From Coffea arabica (Eukaryota; Streptophyta; Magnoliopsida; Gentianales; Rubiaceae), in the NCBI RefSeq assembly GCF_036785885.1, contig NC_092310.1:186001-250000 (forward strand): DNA of 64,000 nt, written 5' to 3'. The position numbers were made by a program, and so were the translations under genes. The notes under the pieces were generated by a model, which was not told the DNA's origin, searched no databases, and saw nothing but the letters and a program-made list of their open reading frames with translations. Shown here piece by piece: positions 48,601 to 61,855 of the stretch. Numbering within the stretch: position 1 is the first letter of the stretch; the number at the start of each line of letters is the position of its first letter.

Positions 48601-50637
48601 AGGTTTCCACTGTGCACACTCTCTATTTGTAGCCATCTTTGGGATAAGCCACAACTTTATTCCAATCAAACTGGACCTAGAAAAGGAGGGGGCTGCTAAA
48701 TAGGCCCCCAGGGCTGCCTATGCAAAGCAACATGATTTATGCAGTTGCACTAAAAAACGATTTCCATTTGAAGTTAAAGGTTGAAGAAGTAGAAAGTCTT
48801 TGTGCCATACGTGTTGTGATTTGGCATTCTCTATATACATTAGCAAGTTTTTCAGCTAAGACCTAAGAATGAATGATGTTAATAATATAAAACGAACTTT
48901 GTTGCACGTTTTTTGTGATTAAGAAGTCGGCCAACTTAAAAGGAGCATACACTATGTTTTGTATGCCACTTCCTCTTACTTATCAACGCAGACCGCCTGA
49001 AATTCTACTCAATGCTGCTCTTCCCTGTTCACACAAATGATGAACTTTGATTTCTTGTAGCCAATTATATCCGAAGAAGCTCCAAGTTGCATTTATCTTC
49101 AAGACGTGGTTAATTACCGCGGACCCTGTTCACTCAGTTGCCAGTCCTGAGGATGATTGTTTAATGAGTCATGTCAGTGATGAGTGACAATGTGAACGTA
49201 TTACTCCTTGACTGGGATTCATCAGGGAAGTGGGTGGACATATTCAATTGAAAATCAAGTATCAAAGAGATAATGGACCATTAATTTTTGGCAACCAATC
49301 AATCCAGTGCACACACAATACTTGTTACTGCAGGAAATGGTATATATTATCAAGGAGATAATGGACCATTAATCAATCAAAGTATCAATCTTTGTCCCTC
49401 CAGGTTCAGGGTAAACATCACACCAGACGCTAGTCAACGCTACACATGGTCATATTAAATATTTAAACATGCTAGTGAAATTTAATAGTTTTCTGGGCTT
49501 GTTTCCCCCTGTTCATAGCAGATCAGGGGTGTGAATCTTGAGCGCTGTCAATTTCAACCAAGAGGTGTACCAAAAGTTTTGATTTAAGAAAAACATAAAC
49601 AAATGTTTTGTCAATTTCAACCTGCCAGAAGACTCCAGGGACGCCCTTTGTCACATTCTCAAGTGGTCAAATCTTTGATATACTTGCTTGATAATCTTTG
49701 GAGACTTTCGAAGATGTTATCCTCCAACATTACATCCCTAAATAATGGTAGCATGTTCATGCACCTGCAGAGCTATTTAAAGATGGCCCCTTGAATAGCA
49801 GTAATAATGGAAACTATTACTGCAATTACCTAATACATGAGAAGATGGTATGTGTACCTAGACTCATCATTAATGATTAATACATGAGAAGAAGAAGAAG
49901 TATGAAATGGCAGGTCAGGTGGCTGCATATGCTAAAAAGTACAAAGTACCTATAATAGTACCAGTAGAGATGGCAACTTTGGGGAGTCAAAGAGGCGTGA
50001 CAACGAGGATAAAAGGGACAGGGCGCACGCTAACAAGTGAAAAGAAGAGAGAGAGAAAGAGCAAGAAAAAGAAGAGTAGGAGGAGAATGATGGAAAAGGA
50101 GTGATTGGTGGGGATGGAAAATGCTGCAGGGGCGCACTAACCTCCCACTCCCAGTAGAGGAGTCCAACTGAAAATTGAAAAGTACTCAGCGCACCAACGG
50201 CTTCAAAACAAGAATACAGTAATCACTCTAGCCTAAGCCAGGCAGGCAACCAAGTCCAACCCACCTCAACAATTCAGACCCCATCAGCATCATTGCCTTC
50301 AGCCCAAATGGAATAACTAGAGACGATTATCACTGCACAGTCATCACAAACACAAACAGCATTCAGCAAGACCTTCTTAACTTTTGGCCATTACTCCTAA
50401 TTTCTCATTTTGAGGATGTCTTGTTTGTTTTAGTGCTTTTTTTGTTCAGTCTTTTTTTTTAAAAATTTTTTTGGGGCGGGTCTGATAATAACTCTGGAGT
50501 ACTTTTGGTGAGCGGGTGTTGTTGTTGTTGTTGTTTTGTTTCCTTGCATGAGTGAGTAAGTGGAGAGCGGCGTTTTGTTGGGTGGTTGGGTGGTGGCTTC
50601 TGCTTGGCATTTAGTGGGTGTATCATCACATCGTAAT
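45697..50637. other. Divergent intergenic region between subtilase and kinase
   Basis: This 4.9-kb spacer holds the 5' regions of two genes transcribed apart. On the minus strand a TATTTAT motif lies about 35 bases above the subtilase ATG. Near the right end a pyrimidine- and TTG-rich leader precedes the kinase ATG. Purine-rich sequence lies at 50039-50100. Only short frames without domains occur, and I see no RNA gene or clear transposon ends. Confidence 0.5.
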
Positions 50638-53600
50638 ATGGGAAACTGCTGGTGGTTTGGCAGAAGGTGGGAGCCTTCAATCTACAGAGTTTCTTCTAAT
50701 GCAAAGTCAGGTTTGGCTTTCTTCTTCTCCGTCGTTGCTGATATTTGGATTATGTTCTTTAGCTATAATATTTCCTAGAAAATGTAGAAAAACTTTTCCA
50801 GGATTCAACTCAGGTTTTCCACTTGCTGCTTTAGGTTGGGAAGTTGTGTGTTCTTTTTCATAGTAAACGACTCATGAGTTGGAAAGACATAATGGAGAAA
50901 TAAAGGATATGCTAAAAGTTCTCTGAATGAGAAGGTGGAGGTTCTTGATAAAGTTGCAGGGTGCTAATCCTTTTAGTTTGCAACAGATCTTCTTATTTTC
51001 CCATGATCTGGGGTCCTTTTCAGAAAGAGAGGTTTTTTCAAATTGTTCCAGCTTCCCATTTAAAAACTAAAGAATGGCCATTTGTTCATCAGTGTCTGGA
51101 TTGGTCGTTCTTTCCTCACCCAAATTAGCTACATAAGAGTTTCCTGTATTCCAAAATTGCTGCACTGCACCTGTGGTTGGATGTCGAAATTTGTAAGTGA
51201 AGTCTTCTTTCTTCGGTCTTGTAACATGGCAAATGCCGGTAAGTAATTTTAGGAGTCACTTTCTCTTTTTGCAACTAATTTCAACCACAATATGGTAACA
51301 AATTTGGGTCAGTCAAGATTTAAGTACTGAGCCAGGAAAGAATCTTGTCTGGATGTATATCCTTTTATAGGCAAATTACATGTTTTCCAATAGTTGTACC
51401 CCAAAATTCCTCCTTTACGCAGGAAAGCCCTTATATTAATTGCCTATTGTCCCAATGAATTGCTGGTATGAGTTAAAGAAAACGACCTCTAGGCATCTAA
51501 ATTTGTTCCAGTCGCCTTGCACACGCTCCATTTTTCTACACAGCAAGTTTTAGCCCCATCATGTAGTACAACGTTATATTATGCATTCTGTTTTATCTAT
51601 TACACTGACTGACCAATTTAAACTTAGCTTGTACACTTCTCCAAGTGTATTGTTGAGGTCATTTTAGTTTTTCTCAAGTCTTCTCCTTGTAGTATTGGAC
51701 ATATTGGTAAACAGATTTGTCTTTTCATGCTCCTCTTCAGAGTCTTCCAAGGATAGCCCATCAGGAATGGTAAGGAAGGATGACAGAAAGCTACCATCAA
51801 ATCCTGAAGAAGTAGAAGACCTGCGTCGTAGTTCATCTGCAAACCCATTGATTGTATTCACATTCAATGAACTAAAAACCATCACTGACAACTTTAGACA
51901 AGATCACATGCTGGGTGGAGGTGGATTTGGAAGTGTGTTCAAAGGTTTCATAGCTGAAGATCTAAAGAAAGGACTTCGGCCAATTCCAGTTGCTGTTAAG
52001 GTTCATGACGGGGATAACAGTTTTCAAGGTCACAGGGAATGGCTGGTAACTCTTCAAATTGTCAATAGTGATTTACTCTACCTCTTTATATGTGCAAGTA
52101 ACATTTCCAATAATTATTGGAGTGGTTTGTGCTTTTCAGGCTGAAGTCGTATTCTTGGGGCAGCTTTCTCATCCAAATTTGGTGAAACTTATTGGCTACT
52201 GCTGCGAAGATGAGCACAGGGTGCTAGTGTATGAGTATATGGCTCGGGGAAGTGTAGAAAATAATCTATTCTCCAGTAAGTATTTCATAATAGTCTTGTC
52301 CAAAGCAAAAAGAAGGAAAGATTCTTCAAAATGCTGAATAAGAAGTTTAGACATGCTATTGTGCATTGACGCTCCCTGCCTTCTTTGCCATCACCTTTGG
52401 TAGCTTTATGATATCATATCCCCAATGCCACATTCTTGTTATAGGGGAACTAGTCTCAAGTTTGAGTGAGCTACTCCTGATTATTGATCGGAGAGGGCCT
52501 CAGTTGCACAGCCATTTTGAAGTAAAGTATGTCCACCCATTGTGGTACCAATTAAATCATATGGTGCTCCTTTAGCGTGCTGGTTCCCCTGGCATATCAT
52601 AGCCTTTCTGAAAGAAAATGATGTTTTTGGAGAATGATTGTTAAATATAGATAATTCATACAAAAATAAAAGAGTTAATTTAGACTTTTTGTTGTGGGTT
52701 ACATTCTCTTCGTTTGATACCTCTAGAGAAATTTTAGCATAATTCTGAAACACTTTCAAATTCCTAGGTTACTGACACCCTAATGCAACAAACTTTTCAT
52801 TAATACAGTTCCGATTACAGCAGAATAGATTTAACGCATTCAATGACTCAAGTTTATATATCCAGCAGTCTGTCTCCAGGCCTCTGGAGGATATAAGAAA
52901 ATGGGAGGATTGATCCTTAGATGAGTATTTTCTGGTTGTCATGATGATGAGTAATGAATTCTCCAACTGTTGTCTGATCATTTTGGGTAAGCAGTATGCC
53001 GTGATTAAACAAGCAGGTTCTACGAAGTTGTCTGCTCAAATATGTACTTGAAAGTTTCAGAGTTGATATGCCTGATTCAAGTTTCCTTTGATTTGCATTT
53101 CTCTTCCTGCACATTCTGCTGCTCAAATACCTATTATAGTTTCCTACTGTTACAGGAGTCTTGCTTCCTCTTTCTTGGTCTACTAGAATGAAGATTACAT
53201 TTGGTGCAGCAAAAGGACTTGCTTTCCTGCATGAAGCTGAGAAACCTGTCATCTACCGCGACTTTAAAACATCTAATATTCTATTAGATCTGGTTAGTTA
53301 TCAAAATACCTTCACTTGTTTCTCAACTTTTCTTGAATTAAGCATGTGCTTGTTCACGGCGAAAATACAAATGTTATGACGCAGCTAAGTTAGGCCAATT
53401 GTATAGAGTAATGTAACTGCATTGATTCATTTCTTGAGAAGTCAACAAAAAGATGTAATCTGGTGCTTCTCGATTGATCACTATTTGGATCAGTGTCAGT
53501 TATTGTTGGTTGTCCTTGTTTGCCAATTCTGCGGCAGTTGACTATCATTGCTGCCACCCTATCCAAGTAGAGGTCAGAGAAGTAGCTTTTTTACGTGGAA

Positions 53601-54640
53601 ATTGTTACAGCCAAGGACGTATAATTTTCCACTTTTGAGAATAATCTGATTGAGGATTGCTGAAACAGAATCATCACGAAATGGCTTGTGTGAATGCAAT
53701 ACTTTGGCCTGCCAAGCTGGTGACCTCATTTGTTTGAAATTAGATGATGCATGCTTCAAAGGGGTCATCAAAATTTAGTATTCGCAAGAAGATGATACAA
53801 ATCTTGTTCACCTTTTGATGTCTTAATGACTGGTTTGGCTTACGAGTGTACTTTGTCGTGTTTACAAACAGGACTACAATGCAAAACTGTCTGATTTTGG
53901 CCTGGCAAAAGATGGACCAGTTGGCGATAAATCTCATGTTTCTACTCGCATAATGGGCACGTATGGTTATGCTGCACCAGAATATATTATGACAGGTTAG
54001 TTTCTTATTCCTATCCTGGTGGAACTCATCTGATGCTTGCCAGCAATGTACTTTAAAGAAAGTACGTCATTTTAAATGTGTAATCAGCGAGATCACTACT
54101 TGCTGTAGTTGTAGGATAGCATCATCAGGTTTTGGTTGGTTTCATTTGATATTCCTACTAGACTGTTAGTGAGATCTCTGGGTTTTTTTTTTCCCTCCTT
54201 CCTTTTGTTGCTTATACCCTGATTCTGACTTTGTATTAGGTCATCTGACTCCCAGAAGTGATGTTTACAGCTTCGGGGTAGTCCTTCTGGAGCTTCTAAC
54301 AGGTAGAAAATCTCTGGACAAATCTAGACCAGCCCGGGAGCAGAACCTGACTGATTGGGCAGTGCCCTTGCTCCGCGAGAAGAAAAAGTTGCTTAGCATT
54401 GTAGATCCAAGATTAGAAGGAGAATATCCAGTAAAAGGTGTTCACAAGGCAGCTATGTTGGCTTATCACTGCTTAAATCGCAACCCAAAAGCACGCCCTT
54501 TGATGCGAGACATTGTAGATTCCCTGGAGCCTCTCCAGGACCATTTGGAGCAAACTCCTCCAAATGAAAAGCCTACTTTGACAGTGATTTGTGAGAACCC
54601 CGATGGAGGGATCCAGAGGAAAGATACGCTGCTAACATGA
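50638..54640 (+). CDS. PBL16: Receptor-like cytoplasmic kinase VII, PBL16-like
   Basis: Six exons: 50638-50710, 51741-52045, 52140-52275, 53156-53292, 53872-53995 and 54240-54640. They sum to 1176 nt, 391 residues. The short first exon encodes [14 protein letters not shown], with Gly2 for N-myristoylation and Cys4 for possible palmitoylation, so the kinase should sit at the plasma membrane. The kinase domain has the glycine loop [12 protein letters not shown] (about residues 82-93), Lys111 in VAVK, the RD catalytic loop [14 protein letters not shown] (Asp about 207), DFG at about 225, [20 protein letters not shown] and [16 protein letters not shown]. Recalled similarity is strongest to Arabidopsis PBL16 (At5g56460), for instance [27 protein letters not shown] kinases relay signals from surface receptors. 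The role of PBL16 itself is not well defined, so function is by family. All key catalytic residues are present. Confidence 0.93.
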
Positions 54641-54931
54641 CATTCTTTGCTATAGTGTTTTGCAATTTGAAATCAGAAGTTTTTTGACATGTAGAATTGC
54701 ACTGTTGTATGCAGGTTTAAAGCAAAGATTAGTTTAAATTGTTTTATATGTTTTCAAATCATAAGATGGCAGGTTTAACATATCACCTGCTCGTTTTGTG
54801 TTTGGTAAGACTAGTGCTTTTGCAGCAGGCTGCAGTGTGTATCAATACGAAAACCTGATGTAGCTTGTAATGCAGGTTATTTGAGTAAAAAATGCATACC
54901 AAGTGAAGTGATTTGGCATATCCCTTTAAGA

Positions 54932-55026
54932 AGGTGTGCAAACGAATTGAGCCACTTGCGCGCCAAACTCGACTCGAGCTCAAAATATTAAGCTCGTTAG
55001 CTCGCAAGCCGATTTGCGAACTCGAG

Positions 55027-55071
<45 letters not shown>

Positions 55072-55446
55072 ATATATATGTTTTATTTTAATAGTAAAAT
55101 TACATATATATTCTTAATATTTTATTATTTATTAAGAAAAAATATTATTTTATTTATCTTTTTAAAAAAATAAAATAATTATTTTTATTTTTTCGAGTTC
55201 GAACTCGAGTTCGAGTTTCAAAATTGTTAGTTCATCAAATTTGATTTCGAGTTCGATAAAACAAAGGCCTTGTTTGGACAACAATTTTTTCAAAATCACC
55301 TTTTTACTTCGCATATATCAAATCGCTAAAGTAATTTTTTATAAAAAATCTAGAAAAATGCAATTCAAACACAACATAAGTCAAGATTCGGTTCGATTAG
55401 GTCAAAATTCGATTCGGTTCGACTTGGCTCGTTGCAGCCCTATCCT
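54932..55446 (+). mobile_element. AT-rich MITE-like element, copy A
   Basis: Imperfect terminal inverted repeats: the left end begins AGGTGTGCAAACGAATTGAG and the reverse complement of the right end begins AGGGCTGCAACGAGCCAAGT. The interior has a long (TA)n/(TG)n tract (55028-55078), AT-rich DNA and repeated GTTCGAACTCGAGTTCGAG motifs. Related copies lie at 56794 (opposite orientation) and about 62515-63215. Confidence 0.7.
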
Positions 55447-56126
55447 TGAGCAACTAAATAGGCTTTTGACAGGAGGGTTAACTCGTTGAGTTGTGATCAG
55501 ACTGTTGTTTACTTTAGTAGTAGCATTCAAGTATTTTTGTTGCTAATGAAAATTTGATATGATTGGAAGGAGGAGATATAATGTATCGGGGTGCATTTCC
55601 ACTCAGTGCCCGTAGCGATTTTGAGAGGAGAATAGCCTGATGATTCTTCTGACGACACAGAGGGGAAAAAAGTATTTACTGGGCTTAAAAATTCCTACAG
55701 CCACTAAATTATTTGTTCAAATCCTACACTTTTGGCCATTCAAGTATTTTTTTTTTTGTTTCGATATAATCACTAAACTCTTAAATCAGTATAAGAGTGG
55801 TCATTTTGTCAGATATTTATTAGCCATTAGTCTATTCAAATTGTACATTTTTTGCTATTAAAAGATCTTTTTGTTTCAAATCGTCCATTCCATCAAATAT
55901 TTATTAGCCCCCAGTCTATTCAAAAAAAGGACTTACCCACTTCAGGCCCAACCCTTATTCGGGTTGTTGGGTTATTCCCTATTTGTATGATAAGGCTCGA
56001 ACATTGAATCTCTGGTGGTACTAACCCTTAGTGAGACCAACTTGGCTGTCTTGGAGAGGCGTCCTCTAGTCAATTGTAGGCTGCTTCTACTAACCAAGTT
56101 GAGAAGTTGTTTTCCCAATCTATGTC

Positions 56127-56236
56127 TTTTTTTTTTTTTTTTTCGCAACGGTAGATGTCCTATAAGTTAATTTAGCCTAAAGGGGTAAGGGGAGATGGTC
56201 AACTAAAACCAGCCACATAATGTGACAAATTAATTA
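56127..56236 (-). mobile_element. Short retroposed insertion with poly-A tail and 18-bp TSD
   Basis: The 18-mer GTTTTCCCAATCTATGTC occurs at 56109-56126 and again at 56237-56254. Between the copies lie a run of 17 T (poly-A on the minus strand) and about 90 bases of unique sequence. A poly-A tail plus a long exact target duplication is the signature of LINE-mediated target-primed insertion, so this is a SINE, a truncated LINE end or a processed RNA. The body has no recognisable coding sequence, and I cannot assign its family. Confidence 0.85.
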
Positions 56237-56793
56237 GTTTTCCCAATCTATGTCATTAATTAGTTTTGTCGTAAAATGTGCTAGCCTATGACTTTTTACA
56301 TTAGCTGATCTAGGTATAAAAGAGATTGTGCATTGCTCAAAACCTTTAATTATGTTCTCAATGTTTTCCACATTTTTTAAAGGTGTTTTAGATTTTTCAA
56401 TTAATAAAAAAACAAAATTTAGAATATATATAAGAGTTTCTTTGATATATTTTGATTCATAAGTTTTGACAAAAAATTCTAAATTATATACTGAAGTTTT
56501 TGTGAATTATTTTGAAGATTATTAAAACTAAATGAAACTAATAATAAATCTAATGGCAAGATTGAATGAAAGATTCATGATTTGAGAAAGCAGAATAATT
56601 TAATATTTGCTAGCATGTAACATTTAATAAAAAGTTATTTTAACCTATATTTTTTTTTTCCAAAACACAATTGGAGTAATTGTGCAGGACCCAACAATTA
56701 ACAAAACACAACAAAGGAAAAAAAGAATTGATGCTAGCTAGCCTTCGAAGCCAACAAAAGGAGGATTGAATTGAAGAGCAAATTGGACAGGTT

Positions 56794-57075
56794 AGGATTG
56801 CAAACGAACCAAGTCGAGTCGAGTCTTGACTTAGTTTTATTCAGTTTGAAATTGATTTAAATTCGAGTAGAGCTCGAACCCGAAAAAATAATAAATAATA
56901 TAATAATAATAAAAATATGTAATTTTGTTATTAAAATAAAAATAATTATATATATATATATATACATATATACTCGACCTCGCAAATAAACTCACAAATT
57001 AATGAATTTAATATTTTTAAATTCAAATTCAATTTAATCAATTCGAACTTGATTCGGTTGCGAGTAGAGGTGGAT
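56794..57075 (-). mobile_element. AT-rich MITE-like element, copy B (inverted, shorter)
   Basis: The end AGGATTGCAAACGAACCAAG followed by GAGTCGAG matches the terminal sequence of copy A. The interior shows the same order in reverse orientation: GAGCTCGAAC-type motifs, AT-rich DNA, then a (TA)n tract and TACTCGACCTCGCAAATAAA. The far end stops without a good terminal repeat, so this copy is probably truncated. Confidence 0.65.
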
Positions 57076-57542
57076 GCATTTATAGAGCAATGGGTCTCGG
57101 AGCAGAAAATGCAAAAGACAGCGGGGGGCAGATGAGAAAAGTTCCAGAGTGTTCTAGTAAAGATACTGCAAGGACAAGAGCCAAATTGATGAAATGAAAC
57201 CAAGAAAATACCACTCCCTTGTAATTTAGCGGAAGATTCAAGACCCAACTCGACCGGATATCCTAAACCCTTCACTCCTTTTCTTTCATACTCCTACTCT
57301 CCTATCCTCTTTCTTTTATTTATTGCTTGGGGTCCTATTATTTATTGTGTCTATTTGGGTAGCTGCTGCCGCTGTTGGTGAGCCTCACTACCTACCCACA
57401 CACACAGTGATAGACAGGCAAAGGAAAGAGATAAACCCCCTTCGCCTTCCAGTCTTCCCTTCTCTCCTGCAATCTCTAAACCCCAGAGCAGACCCAAAAG
57501 GCCCCAGTATTTTCCTCACCCCGCCGTCTCTCCTTTTTCTCT

Positions 57543-58219
57543 GTAAGTGTGAGTTTCACCCTTTTTCTCTCTCGCTACCTCCTTGTTGTCTGTGTGCCTT
57601 TATTTTCTTTCTGAAATGGTCTCTTTCTTTGTTTCTCTAATTATATATTTGGACATTGGGATTTGGATGGATGAAAGCTCGAGTCTTTTATCATTCTTAT
57701 GCATAATATATCTGCTGCTGTCTACCTGCTCTACAGTACACCACGATTTTTTTTTTTTTTTTGCCTTTTCCTTTTCTGCTGCATAAGTATGTATAATGGT
57801 TCTTAGTTATTAATTCAACATGGGAAAAACTAGTAATACTACTTAACTTACTACTTTGTGCCTTTCAGTTATCTTCCTCTAATTTCTTTTGCTTTCAGTC
57901 CCCTTGTTTCTTGTCCAAAATACTATCACTAGCACTTGTTCTTTATTCTCATATTGCTCCTCGTTGCTAGTGGCAATTTACTTTTTGGGTTTTATAGCTC
58001 CACCTAATTACAGATGCTAATCCATTTTGCTAGCTTTGTCATATGCCGGATTCAGAACACAAAGATTTGTGTTTGAGAATTGCATTGCGGTAGCAATCAA
58101 ATCGGTCAAATAGTCGGACTTGCAAACTTGCTTGCCAGTGTCTGATTGCTAAATTAACGAACAATCCGATTCCAGATTTCTTTCGGATGCTTGATAGCTA
58201 AAATGTTGTTTCCTGTCAG
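57543..58219 (+). promoter_or_regulatory. 5'UTR intron of CPN60-beta
   Basis: A consensus donor (CTCT|GTAAGT at 57543) follows a pyrimidine-rich leader, and TTTCCTGTCAG|GTTCC at 58219/58220 is a strong acceptor 15 bases before the ATG. A leader intron fits the CT-rich leader and the absence of an upstream in-frame start. Such introns often raise expression in plants. It is inferred from splice signals only. Confidence 0.65.
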
Positions 58220-58234
58220 GTTCCGGGTCAAGGA

Positions 58235-61200
58235 ATGGCATCAACTTTTGCTGGCATGTCCTCAGTCGGTTCCTTGGCTGCTCCCTCCACCTGCATCATC
58301 GACAATAATAAACTCGCAGCTTCTTCTAACAAGTTGTCATCTTTTGCTTGCATATCATTGTCTTCGTTTGGCAGGAAAAGAAATGTTGTGCTACGCAAAG
58401 CACGCTCTTCCCAGATTACAGCTTCTGCCAAAGAGCTGTATTTCAATAAGGATGGCTCAGCCATTAAAAAGCTGCAGGTGGGGGGTTTTTTTTTGTGTCA
58501 AAAAGAAGTTTTCTGCTTTCTACTTGTTCTCGTTCTTATGTCATATTTTCTAATTAATTATTGTTTTGCCGGCAGATTGGTGTAAACAAACTTACGGATT
58601 TAGTTGGGGTCACCCTTGGTCCAAAGGGTAGAAATGTTGTTCTTGAGAGCAAGTATGGTTCCCCAAAAATTGTGAATGATGGTGTTACTGTGGCCAGAGA
58701 GGTAGAGCAAAAACTTGCAATTTTTTCAAGTTCTAATCTTTCCCTTCATTACCAATGGCATATGGTCACTAGTTACAATGTTTCTTGTGCGTATTTCCTT
58801 TGTCTCTATTCTTCTGTGCCAAAATTTTGAAATTTTGAAATACAGCGGCTTAGGATGCAATTTGGGTCCTCTAGTATCTTTTCTATGTGTTTCAGTAGCA
58901 CAGAGTTTGCAACTAATTGGCATGAAATTAATTTCTGAGTTTCTTGTTTCCCATGGATGATGAAGTTCAATCTTTATGAATTTCTTTTCCAATATATTCT
59001 TTCAGGTAGAGTTGGAGGACCCGGTAGAGAATATTGGTGCTAAATTGGTGAGACAAGCAGCTGCCAAGACCAATGACTTGGCTGGAGATGGAACGACAAC
59101 ATCTGTTGTTCTTGCACAAGGTCTAATTGCTGAAGGTGTCAAGGTGTGTTTTGGTCATTAACATCCTGCACGATCTTGTATATTCTTTCCCTAGTGCGGA
59201 ATTTTAATGATTTCAGCCGAGTGACACATTCCTGATATTCTATGTGTAGGTGGTGGCAGCTGGTGCAAACCCTGTCCTGATTACGCGTGGCATTGAGAAA
59301 ACAACAAAGGTCTTGGTGTCTGAGCTCAAGAAAATGTCGAAAGAGGTAATAGTGCGATTTATAACTGAAAATCATTTTGATTGTTTTAACGTCACCTTTA
59401 TGTAGCATTTTTATTCGTGTTGAGACATGAGATGTATTATGGTGTTCAGTGTGCGTTACCTGCTTGAATGTGGAAAAAATCTGCAGGTTGAAGATAGCGA
59501 GTTAGCTGATGTGGCTACAGTAAGTGCCGGGAACAACTATGAAGTGGGAAACATGATAGCTGAAGCTTTGAGCAAAGTTGGTCGGAAGGGTGTTGTGACG
59601 CTTGAGGAGGGAAAAAGTTCTGAAAATAGTCTTAGAGTTGTTGAAGGAATGCAATTTGACCGCGGTTACATATCGCCTTACTTTGTCACTGACAGTGAAA
59701 AGATGGCTGTTGAGTATGAGAACTGCAAGGTATCATCTTTTTAAATCTGTATATTGGTGATTGATATGTATGTGATGTTTCTGAAACTCGATATGTTATT
59801 TTCATCTGTTAATTTTGTTGCTGTAGTTGCTATTGGTTGAAAAGAAAATAACGAATGCAAGGGATCTTGTTAACATCTTGGAAGATGCCATTAGAAGTGG
59901 TTTTCCAGTGTTGATTATAGCTGAAGATATTGAGCAAGAAGCTTTGGCCACACTTGTGGTGAACAGGCTTAGGGGGGCACTGAAAGTTGCTGCTTTGAAA
60001 GCTCCTGGATTTGGTGAACGAAAAAGCCAGTATCTTGATGACATTGCAATTCTGACTGGAGGTAATCTTGTCGGCATTCTTCTTTGTTCCAACACCATTT
60101 TTTTTTTTATGATTTTCTGTACCTCATCATCAATTTGATAGTTAATAGACTTCTTCGATTGACATTCAGGAACTGTGATTAGGGAAGAGGTTGGGCTTAC
60201 CTTGGACAGGGCTGATAAGGAAGTGTTGGGGCATGCTGCTAAGGTGGTGCTTACTAAGGATGCAACAACAATTGTTGGTGATGGGAGCACTCAGGAAGCC
60301 GTAAACAAGCGTGTTGCACAGATTAGAAACCTCATAGATGTGGGTAACTTTCATGCTTAGTGTGTTGTCTTTTTGGTTAATCAGTCAGTAATGATTATTG
60401 TGATTTTTTTTTACACTCCAAACAGGCTGCAGAACAAGAATATGAGAAGGAAAAGCTAAATGAAAGAATTGCAAAATTATCAGGAGGGGTTGCTGTGATT
60501 CAGGTAATTTTTCTGTGGAATCGTCTGCACTTGTTGAACCCCGCTTGGGAGAAAGAAAGACTTCCTGAATATATATCTATATATACACCTTTTCAAGTTA
60601 CAGGTTGGAATAATAATAATAATAATAATGTGGAAATTTGTTACTGATTTAATGTTTCTTGGAAGGTTGGTGCACAAACAGAAACTGAGTTGAAAGAGAA
60701 GAAACTTAGAGTTGAAGATGCTCTAAATGCAACAAAGGTAAGCTGCCAGCAGTCATTTGCTGGGAAGCTTTTTATTCCTTGGGATGCTAGCTGTATTGTT
60801 GGAGCTTGTACCGAATAATCTTTTTTGTTTGACTTGTAGGCCGCTGTTGAGGAAGGTATAGTTGTTGGGGGTGGATGCGCTCTTCTGAGGCTTGCTTCTA
60901 AGGTTGATGATATTAAGGAGACTCTAGATAATGATGAAGAGAAGGTAAATGTAAATGTGTGCTGGGGTTGAATACTTGTGCATGTTGGTGATGGGTCACT
61001 TTGAAAATTATTCCGTTGTGATTGACTTTTTTGGGTTTTTCTAGCACAAATGAATGGTTTGATGATGTTGCTGAAAGAAAGATGTTTGCTTTGATTACAG
61101 GTTGGAGCAGACATAGTAAAGAGAGCTTTGAGTTACCCCTTGAAGTTGATTGCTAAAAACGCTGGTGTTAATGGAAGTGTCGTCAGCGAGAAGGTATGTT

Positions 61201-61855
61201 GCAGCGTAACTTGGGGAAGAAAAAAAAATGACATGAAATATGTTGTTGCTTCAATTTTTTTTTTTTCCCCTTTCATATTATCAGCTAGTTCTGTTGATGC
61301 TTGTTGTGAGTGAGTTGGAAATCATGAATTTGTGGATTTCATTTTGATTGCTTGATTCAGGTACTGTCCAGTGACAACCTTAAATATGGATATAATGCTG
61401 CGACAGGAAATTATGAAGACTTGATGGCCGCCGGAATAATTGATCCGACCAAGGTACATTCCTCCTTACCACCCCCTGCTAATGGGAAATGATCATAAAA
61501 GTAGTACTATATAGAAGATTGATATGATTTTAAGGTGTTGATGTCAGTAGTATTTTTGGGGTGTAATAGCTTGTATACTTGTTGTTATGTTTCAGGTGGT
61601 TAGATGTTGCATAGAGCATGCAGCATCTGTTGCAAAGACATTTTTGATGTCAGATTGTGTAGTAGTTGAAATTAAAGTGCCTGAACCAGTTGCTGCTGGA
61701 AACCCGATGGATAATTCAGGTACCTGCTGTGCTCTCTCTCTCTGTATATGCATATGTATATATATATATTGAATTTATTTGAACAGATGAAGTATAGATG
61801 AGGCATTGAAATCCCGTCTTGGGTTTTTTTTTTTATGCCAGGATACGGCTACTAA
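58235..61855 (+). CDS. CPN60B: Chaperonin 60 subunit beta, chloroplastic
   Basis: Fourteen coding exons: 58235-58477, 58576-58701, 59006-59143, 59250-59345, 59487-59729, 59827-60061, 60170-60339, 60426-60503, 60666-60737, 60840-60944, 61101-61193, 61361-61453, 61596-61719 and 61842-61855. They sum to 1830 nt, 609 residues. A Ser/Ala-rich plastid transit peptide occupies about the first 60 residues, and the mature chain starts near [12 protein letters not shown]. GroEL hallmarks are [32 protein letters not shown], the ATP-site [11 protein letters not shown] (residues 150-160), [70 protein letters not shown] and [14 protein letters not shown]. The end is NPMDNSGYGY. With CPN60-alpha it builds the stromal barrel that folds Rubisco large subunits and other proteins. 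The last exon is only 14 nt. All junctions hold frame and the gene looks functional. Confidence 0.97.

Larger units (their letters stand above)
54641..57449. other. Repeat-bearing spacer between kinase and chaperonin genes
   Basis: This contains the kinase 3'UTR region, two copies of an AT-rich element family (54932-55446 and 56794-57075) and a small retroposed insertion (56127-56236). The last 200 bases or so, rich in CT and CA repeats, are the probable CPN60-beta promoter and leader. No coding gene is recognised. Confidence 0.55.

Noticed and set aside
49907-50104. Lys/Arg-rich 65-codon open frame
   Set aside because: Its lower half is encoded by a purine-rich low-complexity stretch; there is no domain and no splice context, and it lies in the leader region of the kinase gene.
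45697-50637. Hidden YTH-domain (ECT-type) gene expected from Arabidopsis order
   Set aside because: No frame on either strand shows a YTH domain in this spacer or elsewhere in the window.
55028-55080. (TA)n/(TG)n tract as a possible matrix-attachment or regulatory site
   Set aside because: It is the core of a dispersed repeat family with other copies in the window, so it is not specific evidence of regulation.
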